From the NCBI RefSeq assembly GCF_000247815.1, contig NC_021675.1:62240462-62304461 (forward strand): a stretch of 64,000 bases of DNA, given 5' to 3'. Of the stretch, positions 1-10,639 are shown piece after piece. The stretch comes from Ficedula albicollis. Taxonomy: Eukaryota; Chordata; Aves; Passeriformes; Muscicapidae. The position numbers and the translations under genes are program-made. Numbering within the stretch: position 1 is the stretch's first letter; every line of letters begins with the position of its first letter. The notes beneath the pieces are model-generated. The model was not told the DNA's origin and ran no database searches. It was given only the letters and a program-made list of their open reading frames with translations.

Positions 1-440
1 TCTGTATATTTTTCTCATAATAGTGATTTCACCCTTATTGCAATGGAGCTGCACAAAAGTAACCGAGTAGGAAATTATCTCCACAGTGTAAAACACCTCA
101 CTGTTGTGACAACTGATGTACATTAGATACTTTTTGGTTATATAACTGTGGCGTCAGAGTAGAAAATATTCTATCCTGTATCACTCCTAAGTTCCCCATT
201 ATAGCTGTTGTAATAGCCTAGTCATATTATTTTTAGAGATCACAGACAAAACTGAATGTTATCTCAGTTATTGCTTCTTACTTAATGCTTTTTTTCCTGA
301 TGTGGGTTGGCCACACTAAAAACAAGGAGCAAAGATAATCCTTCAGCCAAGGAGTTTAAAAGCAGGACACATTTGCAGGAACTTAGTGAAATAGCACCTT
401 TTTTAGAGTTAGCATTATGAACTCAGCTTCTTCACATAAC
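1..440. other. AT-rich non-coding sequence
   Basis: No supportable gene, repeat family or RNA. Short open frames only. Ordinary AT-rich avian-type unique sequence leading into the first tandem duplication. Confidence 0.6.
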
Positions 441-712
441 ACCAGCTCTGTAGCTACAGTTTGTATTTCATTGCACACTAGTATAAAGCATTCCCTTTTT
501 TTATTCTGAAATTAAAAGAGATGCTACAGAAGCACACCAGCTCTGTAGCTACAGTTTGTATTTCACTGCACACTAGTATAAAGCATTCCCTTTTTCATTC
601 TGAAATTAAAAGAGATGCTACAGAAGGCTGTAGCTACAGTTTGTATTTCATTGCACACTAGTATAAAGCATTCCCTTTTTTTATTCTGAAATTAAAAGAG
701 ATGCTACAGAAG
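441..712. repeat. Three-copy tandem repeat, unit about 85-96 bp
   Basis: Three near-identical copies start at about 441, 537 and 627. Each carries GTAGCTACAGTTTGTATTTC, a GCACACTAGTATAAAG block and ends in AGAGATGCTACAGAAG. The third copy lacks the first few bases of the unit, so spacing is uneven (about 96, 90 and 86 bp). Differences between copies are a few substitutions and a T-run length change. No coding potential is seen. Confidence 0.9.
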
Positions 713-1049
713 CTCTCAATTCCTAAAAGAAGTTATGCTGCTCCATTCTCCTCCATCATTCCTGGGGCTTTTGCATAGCCAAATTACGTGTTCTGTGCTA
801 CCTGTGTTCTCACTCTGCTATTTCAAAATCACTTCACACCTAAAGCATGCTTTATAAATAGCTTCAAGGAATTTAAGAAGTTTGTAGAGAGGTGCAAAAG
901 CACAAAGGGAAGCAAATGTTGATGACTGATACCAAACCACAGCTTTGAACACCCAGTCTCACTCATCATGTGCAGCCCACCTCCTAGAGAAGTCCAGCAT
1001 GGGCCTGACATTGAGTGAGGGCTGGTGGGGGACCATACACTGGATTTTC

Positions 1050-1290
1050 TTTTCCTTTTCCTTTTCCTTTTCCTTTTCCTTTTCCTTTTCCTTTTCCTTT
1101 TCCTTTTCCTTTTCCTTTTCCTTTTCCTTTTCCTTTTCCTTTTCCTTTTCCTTTTCCTTTTCCTTTTCCTTTTCCTTTTCCTTTTCCTTTTCCTTTTCCT
1201 TTTCCTTTTCCTTTTCCTTTTCCTTTTCCTTTTCCTTTTCCTTTTCCTTTTCCTGTTCCTGTTCCTGTTCCTGTTCCTGTTCCTTTTCCT
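1050..1290. repeat. (TTTTCC)n hexanucleotide microsatellite
   Basis: An uninterrupted TTTTCC array runs from about 1050 to 1253 (34 units). It changes into a CTGTTC-variant array at about 1254-1283 and then returns to TTTTCC. One strand is pure pyrimidine and the other pure purine. The Phe/Pro, Phe/Leu and Lys/Glu open frames over it are translations of the repeat, not genes. Confidence 0.95.
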
Positions 1291-1367
1291 GATTTATGCC
1301 CTTTGAAGCTTTTCCTTTTCCTGTTCCTTTTCCTTTTCCTGATTTATGCCCTTTGAAAATGCCCTTT
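1282..1367. repeat. Short duplication at the end of the TTTTCC array
   Basis: The block TTTTCCTGATTTATGCCCTT occurs at about 1282 and again at about 1334. A degenerate TTTTCC/CTGTTCC stretch lies between them. A further partial copy, ATGCCCTTTGAA, follows at about 1359. The array end has therefore been duplicated together with its unique flank. Confidence 0.8.
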
Positions 1368-1810
1368 GAAGGAGAACTATGGCAGGAGCTGGCACTGTGA
1401 ACCTTCATGTGCTGTTCCATCAAGTTTATGTCAGATTTTTCCTCACGCTGGCCTGCACCAACCCATGTTTTTGTTCTGGGAAGCCACAACAATTAACATA
1501 ATCCTGGATTAGGCTGTGTTATCACTAAGCTGATATAAACCTTTGCCAGGCTGCCCTCTTCACCTGTGCTACACCTGTGTGTATTGTAGAGTGGGGGAGT
1601 GTTCCCCACAGTTCTGATTCATGGCTCATTATTGCTCTTTATGTAGGTGGTGTCTGGGTGAAAAGAGATTGATCACTGATTGCTTGATCTGTGCTTTGAC
1701 TGCCCATCTGCTGAATGCTTCTTGATATTCAGTTCAAAAACTGAAGAGCTCTGAGCCAGAACAGCACTTTGAAGAGCCCCCTCTGGGATATCTATTCAAC
1801 CATTGCAGCA
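1368..1810. other. Unique non-coding sequence
   Basis: No gene or recognisable repeat family. Moderate GC, with no open frame that has splice-site support. Confidence 0.5.
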
Positions 1811-1970
1811 GAAAATCTCATTCCTAAGGCAGTCTCCAATGTAGGTATCCCTTTACAGAACTAGGACAGAAAATCTCATTCCTAAGGCAGTCTCCAATTC
1901 CTTTACAGAACTAGGGAAAATCTCATTCCTAAGGCAGTCTCCAATGTAGGTATCCCTTTACAGAACTAGG
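1811..1970. repeat. Three-copy tandem repeat, unit about 55 bp
   Basis: Copies lie at about 1811-1865, 1869-1914 and 1916-1970. All carry GAAAATCTCATTCCTAAGGC and end in TTTACAGAACTAGG. The middle copy lacks about ten bases (the GTAGGTATCC segment), so it is an internally deleted unit. Confidence 0.9.
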
Positions 1971-2422
1971 ATCTTCATATACAGAGACAACATATGCATG
2001 AATGTTATCTAAAAGGGGTTTCAAAGGACCCATCTTTGTAACCCCCCATTTTAATCTGTTTCTTTATCCAAAGGAATATAGTATATTAATGTTAGAGTGA
2101 ACTGAAATTAAAAAGAAAGATGTGTCAAATACTCCCAAGTTTCTTCAGGCATTTTTCAATCTACTTTTTTTTATCCACCTCTGTGTTTTCAAGTGAAAAA
2201 AAATTGTCATTATCTTTTTTCTGCAATGTAAATTAAGTGAGGCATTGTCTTCTCCGTTCTGCTCTTCCTTCCAGCTGAAAGGATGGGTTGCTAATTCCAA
2301 TTTTCTTTAAAAGATCTAGCAGACATTTTAAAAACCTTCCCATATTTTGATTCTACGTATATTATTTGAAGCCCCAGTTTTGATAACCATGTGGCTTCTG
2401 TCAGATTGCCAGTTTATTACAG

Positions 2423-2824
2423 TCATGTCAAGCCACATCATTCCAACTGCATTAAGAGTTCACAGGCTCATGATAGACAAGTCAGCAACATCAGACATGG
2501 TAGTGAAAAGTAAAATCAGAACCCTAACTTGCACAGAAGAGGCATTAATCTGTCACACTGCTCAGCCTGAAACAAGTGATGGAGGAAAACTCTCTGCAGA
2601 CAGTCCAGAGAGTGATAAAAAAGAAAAAAATGTGGAAAAAATCCTTTTGAAGAAATCAGTGAACCCTCTGCAGACAGTCCAGAGAGTGATAAAAAAGAAA
2701 AAAATGTGGAAAAAAATCCTTTTGATGAAATCAGTAAAGAATTGGGGCTGTTTAGATGCAAGAAAACTCAGAAGGGGGCACTGCAACAGTGCTGTAGCAC
2801 AAGCATTGTCTACGTCACTGCCAG
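2423..2824 (+). CDS. Candidate internal coding exon, unrecognised gene, with a frame-breaking internal duplication
   Basis: A pyrimidine-biased stretch ends in TTTATTACAG at 2422 and an open frame follows. It starts VMSSHIIPTALRVHRL and continues Lys/Glu/Ser-rich. The segment ends in GCC-AG followed by GTAAGG at 2825, a good splice donor. Inside is a 74-bp tandem duplication (2592-2665 and 2666-2739). Copy 1 has six A's where copy 2 has seven, so the reading frame changes between copies. With seven A's in both, the unit would be 75 bp, an in-frame 25-residue repeat containing DSPESDKKEKNVEK then NPF(E/D)EIS. After copy 2 that frame stays open through KELGLFRCKKTQKG to the donor. The other frame is also open to 2835, so no stop proves decay. 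Ser/Lys/Glu-rich composition suggests a disordered or coiled segment. I do not recognise the protein. It could be a real exon with a homopolymer sequencing error, a recently damaged exon, or a chance open frame. Confidence 0.3.
2592..2739. repeat. Two-copy tandem duplication, unit 74 bp
   Basis: CTCTGCAGACAGTCCAGAGA begins at 2592 and again at 2666. The copies differ by a few substitutions and by one A in the poly-A run. It lies wholly inside the candidate exon at 2423-2824. Confidence 0.93.
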
Positions 2825-3032
2825 GTAAGGTTTAAGGAAAATTCAATCATTTCTGATTGCAAGGATAGTGAAGCTCTTCATGCCTTGACCTGTAAGACTG
2901 GGAAACAGCCATCATAAATCTCACCTTTCAACAGGAAATGAATGGGATTATGAAACAACCCTCAGACACAGTACTGCCTTAGGCTAGTTATTTACCCTGC
3001 TCATGGCTCTTGACATATTTACAGTTTTCTTC

Positions 3033-3285
3033 AGTTGTAGAATAGTTAAAGTTGGAAAAGACTTTTCAGATCATCAAGTCCAACCACCAGCCTAACATCA
3101 TGTTCACCATTAAATCATGTCCTAAAGTGCCATATCCACATGTTTATTGAACACTTCTAAGGATGGTCACTCCACCACCTCCCTGGCAGCCTGTTCCAAT
3201 GTTTGGCCACCCTTGCCATGAAAAATAATTCCTAATATCCAATCTAAACCATCCCTGGTGCAAATTGAAGCAATTTCAAATGGCC
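3033..3285 (-). mobile_element. CR1 LINE 3' fragment
   Basis: Read on the + strand this is the inverted avian CR1 3' end: AGAATAGTTAAAGTTGGAAA, then ATCATCAAGTCCAACC, a CACCACCTCCCTGGCAGCC block and CCTAATATCCAATCTAAACC. These blocks are in the usual CR1 order, so the element is on the minus strand. It is 5'-truncated, as most avian CR1 copies are, and encodes nothing intact. Confidence 0.9.
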
Positions 3286-6200
3286 AAATTCTAATAATTG
3301 AATTAGTATTTTCTCTTGCAACATAGATACACCAGCTTTCACACTCTCACCTGCTAAATCTGCTTTTTTTTTAAAAAAAAAAAAGAAAGGTTACCTGCTG
3401 GGTGAATACATCCCAGCTTACCTTGGGAACAGCTGTGCAACTGAAGACATGGAAAGGCAAAAAACAGCTCTGTAGCAGCAAACAACCCAGGCCTCCTCAA
3501 TGGTATTACTGAAGGTATTTCTTACAAGATAAAGAGTATCATCATCAGTTCCTAGGTTACAAAAAGGAAAGGATTTCTGTCCCTCTCCAGGAGGTGTGAT
3601 TATTGAACTGTTCTGAGCAGATACCAGTAAGTCAAGCCCTGAGGCTGCAGCATATGCTATTCAACCATTAACCAGTTTTCTTCCCATCTGGCCAATTCTG
3701 CCTGCAGACCTCTGAACCCTTCCACCTAAAATCTTAATGTCTAACTTACCAAATTTATCTGAAAGATGAGCAACAGAGGAGACACCTGTCAGCTCAGGGC
3801 AGGCTGGGTGGGAGGCTGCCTGTCCTTAGAGAGGCTATGAAGGATGATGGAGCTAAACTTGGAGGGGTAAATTCTTCTGATGTGATAAATAATCATGAGT
3901 GAGGTACATATTGTTGGCTCTTGTCTGAGAATGACAACACAGCATAGTGGGAGTGTTGTGATAGAGATGCACTGAGGTGCCTGAAAACTCAGCCATGTCA
4001 TCTGGATCGCAGTGAGTGCTGCAAAGGCAAAGCACCACTTGTGTCTCTTTACAGGCACTCTCATTGTCAGCATCACCGAGGCAGTGACAGAGGCAGTGAG
4101 AAAGTGGGAGATAGAGGCAGCTGCCTTTAGCCCTGGGGTGGGATACTTGTCATTTAGGACTGTCTGTTACTGCCATGATGAACTGCAGTCCTCCTCCTCT
4201 TGCCTTGGAATTTACTGGGTAAGGCTCATTTGCCCTGATGCTAATGCAAGAGTAAGTTGAGGTCATGGCACAGTTTCTCATATCTATCAGAAGACTCAAA
4301 CCTGTTTAGCAAGACTTTATTTTTTTTTTTAAGTGCATGAAACATAGGCTTTGTCCTTAATATTCCTTTGAGACCTCCATCTGAGTGCAGCACAGCTGAG
4401 CATCACTCTGTACCCTGAAACACCACACAACAAGGTACCACTTTGTGCTGACACTCCTAAACAGTGCTGCCATGCCCTGCTGGCTTGTTGGCAGCTCATG
4501 CTTGTGACAGCTTCCAAAAACCCCTTCTCAGAGTCAGGATCCAGCAAATCCCTTTGCTGACACCTTTCAGAGTCTCATGCTGCCCAGGTAGCTGCTCCAG
4601 TCCCACGCAGCTCTAGGCAAGCACATGACTCTGAGGGATGAGATGCTGCCAGTGTGTTATGCCTTAACAGATTTCTTTTTTCTTTAGTGTGAGGCTTAGG
4701 AAGCTTAAACACCTGTTTCACTTTTACAGCATGCAGTTCATCCAATTTGGCACATGCACACAGATCACAGGCTGCCCTGACAGTTTCTGTTGGTTATTTG
4801 AGCTTCATTCTAAGGGGGTTTAGTAGGCTCTGCTCAGCTCTTTTCACTCTTAAGAGTTTCCTGTTCCCCAAGTCCAACTTTCTCTCAGCAACTCAATCTC
4901 TTCCCTTCCTTTATTTACTCTAAAGTGCAGCCTGCAGAGTGTGATCCTGTTCAGGTTAGGAAGTGTCAGTTCTCAGTCTGTGAATGCATTAAGTCCTCTC
5001 CATTCATGATACAGCTGCCTTCTACACAATGCTATTGTTTTTCCAAGCTTTCTGGGGAAAGCATGCAGTTCGTGTGAATTAGGGTTGGTTCCTTTAAAAA
5101 ACAAAACAATTTCCAAACTTTTCCTTTATGGTGCTTTGCACTCTTCTTTTCCTCAAGTAAAATGGATTAGGTCATTTTACTCTGCCTCCTTTCTGAGAAG
5201 AAATGCAAGCATGTAAATACAAATTACCTAATAAAGGGTAGGTTTAGTTTTCTTGACTAGGGTAATAGGAAGGTCTCTCTCCAGATAGTGAAATTAAAAT
5301 TATAGTAATTTAGATTTTATGCTTTTATTATATTCAGCTAATATTCACCATCACTTCTAAAATTGTATGGGGGTTATATCCCCTATTATATCCACACACA
5401 GAGTTGTATGTTCAGTAACAGGGAGGAGAACACAGCAAACTACAAAAGTGCAAAAGTGAGGGGTTTTTTATAAACTGTAATTCACATTATCATTTGAGAG
5501 GGGCTTTTTATGCTTATTAAAGCCATGTTATAAAGGTGAGGTGATGCCTCCTATGCTGTGTTCTGAGCAGCAATGCCATGATACATAGCCAGAGACTAAG
5601 AGATTTTAACAGGAGACAGACTGCCACAAAAAATTCAGATTTTTGATAACTATTTCCTCCCCCAAAATTAGAGCCTCAAAAGGACGACCTTGGAACTTTT
5701 GACCAACAATGACACAAGTTCTCACCAGGGAGACAAAACAAGCTGCAGGGTCCTCAAGGACAGCAGGAACTACTTCCCACTTTGGAAATATCAAGAGACT
5801 TACATTCAACTTGCCTTTTTTTCCCTCCTGATTACTCAGAGAACCAGCCCAGACTTAATGTTTCTCACATGTCCCATCTCCACTCCTTGTGGGCACCCAC
5901 AGACTCTGCTTGACCCCGTTGTTGGCAAGCCCTGCCACAGCCCAGGCAGCTCTTGGCACAGCCTTGGCACAGCAAGCAGCTCCTATGTGCTGCCTTCAGT
6001 CCCCTCCACTTCTCGCATCCTTTCTTCCAATTCTTCATAAAAATACCTTCAGGCCCCTCAGCCCCTTAACAATCATCTGGAAAAGAGAGGAGTGATGGGG
6101 TTTATAGTGAAAACTGGCAAAATGTAATTAAGCAGCTGCCAGTGATATCTGCTTCCTATATTCCCAGCAGCTGCATTATGCATCCTGGCTCTTCTCCCTC

Positions 6201-6920
6201 TGTCCCTCTGCTGCCCTATAATCTGCCATGATCTATTACACTGAAAATTGTAGTCAGTGTTCCTCATCAAGCTGTTGACTTTGCACTTAAATATTGCTGA
6301 AACCACCCAGACTGATCCCATGAACACAAAGGGCATAACCCTCTTAGGTGTCCCACACCGAGCAGAGGCCAAGCTCCTGCCCTACTGCACAGCAATACAC
6401 CTGCAGGTGGCTGTGGAAGTAAGATTATACCACAGTTAGGGGTTTTTTTATCACAGACTTTAGCTACTTTCTTCATCTGATACCAGGCATTCTTCTGTTT
6501 CTAAGGTGATTGTTAATTTGGAATTTTGATAATATATTGTGTTTGTTGTTCTGATTTGGTTAATCTTCTTTAAGTCTGTCTCTGCTTCTAATAATAACTT
6601 GCTATTTTTAGCATTGGAAACATTTTTCATACAGTCAAACTGTTCCCTTCCCATAATATTTTATAATCTTTTCCCACTTTATTATGATGGTTCAACAGAA
6701 TTAATCAATAATTACATTAAATATCAATTATGTCCACAATGAGTAGTTCCAGCTGTGGTGTTTCAACTATGCAGGATCTATCAGATATTGTAGTGGGTAT
6801 TTGTTCAAGCCTTTTTCTCTGTAAAATTACAAAATTGCAGTGTAAAAAGTACTACTCTACACCACCACATCAGATTATAAAGCACAGGTAATAAATTGAA
6901 GAAACCTCTAAGAAGGCAGT
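3286..6920. other. Featureless non-coding stretch
   Basis: No gene or repeat family recognised. Small simple tracts only: T9 followed by A12 at 3364-3384 (self-complementary) and a T11 run at 4320-4330. Open frames at 3789-4076 (-), 4012-4260 (+), 5690-6040 (+) and 6073-6372 (-) are all under 120 codons, overlap one another on both strands, and have no convincing protein character. Confidence 0.5.
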
Positions 6921-7282
6921 CACAATTCTCTTCTGCCACAGGACATACTAGGATTTTTTTACTTCCTAATTAATTTTTCAGTAAAACATTAAAAAATCCA
7001 AGCACTAAGCAGCATTTATATGTTACTCTTTCATCAGTTACCTTAAAAAAAAGCTTACATAAAACTGTGCATATGAAACTTCAAACATCTAAAATTATCC
7101 TTCACAATTCTCTTCTGCCACAGGACATACTAGGATTTTTTTACTTCCTAATTAATTTTTCAGTAAAACATTAAAAAATCCAAGCACTAAGCAGCATTTA
7201 TATGTTACTCTTTCATCAGTTACCTTAAAAAAAAGCTTACATAAAACTGCGCATATGAAACTTCAAACATATAAAATTATCC
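6921..7282. repeat. Two-copy tandem duplication, unit 182 bp
   Basis: CACAATTCTCTTCTGCCACA begins at 6921 and again at 7103. The copies are nearly identical; visible differences include ACTGTGCAT versus ACTGCGCAT and ACATCTAAAA versus ACATATAAAA. AT-rich and non-coding. Confidence 0.95.
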
Positions 7283-7687
7283 CCACAGATATTTTCAATT
7301 TCAACTGATGTAAATAAGTGATAAACTGAAAAATTTAAAAAAAAACTTCTCCACCTTCTAGTCTTCCTTTTCAGAAAACAGATGAATCTGCTCAGGACTC
7401 AGGGCAAGAGTATTCAAGTTCAGAAGGGAGAGATTTAGATTTGTGGCTTCCTTCTTGCATTTATTCTTTTTAAGGCATTAATTAGCATAGTGCCAAAGGA
7501 TGGTTTCCTCCTTGTGTAAGACTGGTAATTTTCACTATAGACATTATATAAAATTTCTTTCTTTCTGAGCACAGTCACAGTAATATCAGTTGAGTTTAAA
7601 AATTGGCAAAATTTGTCTAATCTCAGATTATTTTAGTCCTTTCAACCCTGAATATAATGGGAATGGAGAAGGTGCAAGACTCATTAA

Positions 7688-7801
7688 CTCACATGAATTT
7701 CCTCTCTGAGCTGAGAGCATGAGGTTACACATATTCCCCCCAAATCTCACATGAATTTCCTCTCTGAGCTGAGAGCACGAGGTTACACATGTTCCACCCA
7801 A
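7688..7801. repeat. Two-copy tandem duplication, unit 58 bp
   Basis: CTCACATGAATTTCCTCTCT begins at 7688 and at 7746. Both copies run through GAGCTGAGAGCA(T/C)GAGG to a TTCC(C/A)CCCAAA end. A few substitutions separate them. Confidence 0.92.
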
Positions 7802-8252
7802 AGCTTTGACTTACTTCAATCCCATTTTGCCCAGTAACTCTTTTCTTTCACCTCAGACAGTTCTGGCTTCTCCACTCTGTGAGTAAATGCCTTGCTCAGG
7901 TGGGGTTAGTACGCTGAGTTTTGGGTTGGAGAATTTGTTCTTTCCCAACCCATTTTGGCACTCAGTGTTCCTGACACTCCTTTAGCTTCTACCGTAGGTT
8001 TTGCTTCTTTCATCTCTCCCTAATGATGACTTTTTAGGGAAAGATGTCTGTAACCAGAGCTTGAGTGGGAAACTGGCAGTGACAACCCATCATTACCCAA
8101 ATCTTACATTTCCCCTCTCTCCTCCTAAGACTGTAGCTGCCTTTTGTATGACCTGCATGTGCTTCTTGCATCCCAATACCTCAAATCACCAACTGGACAT
8201 CAGAGATTCTGACACCTTTCTTCAGAGACCACAAACTTGTGGAGTTGTGGAA

Positions 8253-8345
8253 TTATAGAATCACAGAACCACTAAGGTTGAAAATTTATCCAGATTATTC
8301 AAGTTCAGCCTTTGACCAAAACCCTAGAATCTTCTGAAACAGTTG
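8253..8345 (-). mobile_element. Short diverged CR1 LINE 3' end
   Basis: TATAGAATCACAGAACCACT followed by AAGGTTGAAAATTTATCCAG and a CAAGTTCAGCC block matches the inverted CR1 3' terminus in order and spacing. It is degraded and only about 90 bp can be followed. Confidence 0.65.
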
Positions 8346-10004
8346 TTTCTGTCAAAAGCTGAGGTGCCCCAAGGCACAGCAGGTTGCCTGCTCATGTTAA
8401 AGTGCTCTGAGGAGAGATTTGAGATGTACAGGATCTGGTTTTGAGGGACACACCCCTACAAGATAGAGGAGGGAAGAGGTGGAAGCATGCCTGTAGGTAC
8501 TACACAAGCAAGGCAGCTCCCTGCACTTTAGAGCGTGGAGTTATCATCTCATATTTGAGATAAGAACACCCAAGAGAACAACAAACAATCCAAGAGCACT
8601 TGTTGCTGAGCCTCTGTTTTGGGGTCATGAGTATGGCAGTAGCTTTAAAATCTAGAAGTCTAAAAGAAAAATTTTTTTTCATTTTTTCTTCTTAAAGCCA
8701 GAGATCAAGCATGTAATATCTTTTTATCATGTAGTATAACTTTCAGAGCTGATGTTACTACAAGTCTGTAACACATGTAACTGCTATCATTACAATCCCA
8801 GCCAACTCTGTCCTCTGCATTGTACTTCAAAGAATAAAAGCTGGTTAATGACTTCCCATATCTCTTTCTGCAGCAAGTCTCTCTGAAGCAGGCTGCTGGA
8901 AATTATAAAATCAAGCAGCTGTCTACTAAATACCAACAGCTGCAGAAGTGCCTTGCTGAGCCATGGGTAGTACGTGCAACTTGCTTTATGTAGAGTTGCT
9001 TGGGAAGGAGATTTGTTAGACAGACAGGCACAAACAGAAAAGGGAAACATTTTCTTCCTTGGTGCAGTTTTTAAATCCCCTCTCCACATCTTTTCATGGC
9101 TCAATTTGCTTTTTCATATTAAACAACAGCAGAAATCCATATAATCAATAGGAGACATAAAATCTAGAGAGAGTGTTTCAAGTCCTCCCTTGTCTGGGCA
9201 ATCCCTCCCTGTCCTCAAAAGAAGAAACAAACAGGAGTTTCATACTTTGAAGCTTGCATGCATGCAGTCTGTCTGTGACAGTGATGGCTGTGACAAGGAT
9301 TTTTTGGGGCCACTAGACACAATTCACCCATGGTGGTTGTGCCACTGCACTGGACAGGGTCATCCATGCAAGGTTCAGCTGCAGCTCAGGCTTCCCAAAA
9401 TCAGTAGCTCACATTTTGGTGAACATATCCTGCCACTGCTGAAGGAGAACATGAGAAATAGCATCTTCTGCTGCTTTATGTCTGTCAAAGAAATCTCTCA
9501 CTAACAGCAACCACTGGAGAACTCTAAGGACCTGCTACTTACACAGATTCACATATTTTGAATATTTGCAGTAATCTGGGGATTTGAGCCCTTGCTAATA
9601 TTTTCTAATGTTGAGATTTTAGGTAATGTCAGATCTGTGGAAGTTATCTGAAATTGTCTTGAACTCAAGATAGGTTATGAAACAAGGAAAATCCAAATTC
9701 AAAATAAGGCAATTCAAGACAAAAAAGGATTGTGAAGACACAGACATACAGAATCAAGTGGAAATAAGTTGCTGATGACTTAGATCAGGTTTAAGGGAAT
9801 TGCCTTGGATGGTTCAGCTAACAAGCTGACAGGCTCTTAATAATTTTCCCAGCTGAGTATTTCTCACATGACTTATAATTAGAGAAGGGATTCAGCATCT
9901 GAAAAACAAGTGTTTAAAATGCTGATCAAAACCCTGGGTAGCTCTTCTCTGTAGATCAATCCTTACCTTTCATAAAGACCTGCTAAGTGGCTACCAGGGT
10001 GCTT
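8346..10004. other. Featureless non-coding stretch
   Basis: No gene or repeat family recognised. Open frames at 8790-9104 (-) and 9190-9504 (+) are about 104 codons each, without splice sites or recognisable domains, and are treated as chance. Confidence 0.5.
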
Positions 10005-10425
10005 TCATAGAATCAGAATGAAAGAATAGGTTGGGTGGGAAGGGGACCTTGAAGGTCACCTAATTCCAACCTCCCTGCTGTGGGTAGGAACACCTTCAAA
10101 TGGACCCAGTTGCTCAAAGCCCACACCCAGCCTCACCTTGAAGGCTTCCAGGGATGGGACATCCACAACGTCCCTGAGCAGCCTGTGTTTCACCTTTAAA
10201 GCATTTTCCCCTAATATCTAACTTAAACCTGGCCTCTTTCCATTTAAACCCATTTCCCCTTGTCATGTCACTATCTTTCCTTGAAAATAGTCTTTCTCCA
10301 TCTTTCCACTAAGTTCCCTTCAGGCACTAAAAGGTCTCAGTGAGATCACCCCAAAGCCTTCTCTCCAATGCCAGCTTCTCAGTGAGATCACCCCAAAGCC
10401 TTCTCTCCAGTGCCAAATCTGCTAC
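10005..10425 (-). mobile_element. CR1 LINE 3' fragment, about 420 bp, with an internal duplication
   Basis: The inverted CR1 3' region runs from CATAGAATCAGAATG through GGACCTTGAAGGTCACC, CCAGGGATGGGACATCCAC, CTAATATCTAACTTAAACC and CATTTCCCCTTGTCATGTC. It is the longest CR1 copy in the window and is on the minus strand. Near its 5' end (right side) a 42-bp piece is tandemly duplicated. No intact reading frame. Confidence 0.93.
10336..10420. repeat. Two-copy tandem duplication, unit 42 bp, inside the CR1
   Basis: CTCAGTGAGATCACCCCAAA begins at 10336 and again at 10378, both followed by GCCTTCTCTCCA(A/G)TGCC. As the unit is CR1 sequence, the duplication arose after the insertion. Confidence 0.93.
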
Positions 10426-10639
10426 AAAAATTTGACATGACAATGTATTAATTAAAATCAGGAAGGTGGGAGTGATGAACTCCCTGAGTCCTCCAGGTCC
10501 CTGGAAACTGTAATTTCAGAGCTGGTCCCTTCATTCCTTAGTTTTTCAGATCTTGACAGGTTTATCAGAAGCTCATCTTCTCTCTGTGCCCTGTAAGTGC
10601 TCCATCCTGATGAATGGTGGAAGGACTGACAGCTGGTGT

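Noticed and set aside
945..1492. Phe/Pro, Phe/Leu and Lys/Glu repeat proteins on both strands
   Set aside because: Translations of the TTTTCC hexamer array; no flanking domain or splice support.
3364..3384. T9A12 self-complementary tract as a terminator or hairpin
   Set aside because: Simple A/T tracts like this are common in AT-rich vertebrate DNA and nothing around it suggests a function.
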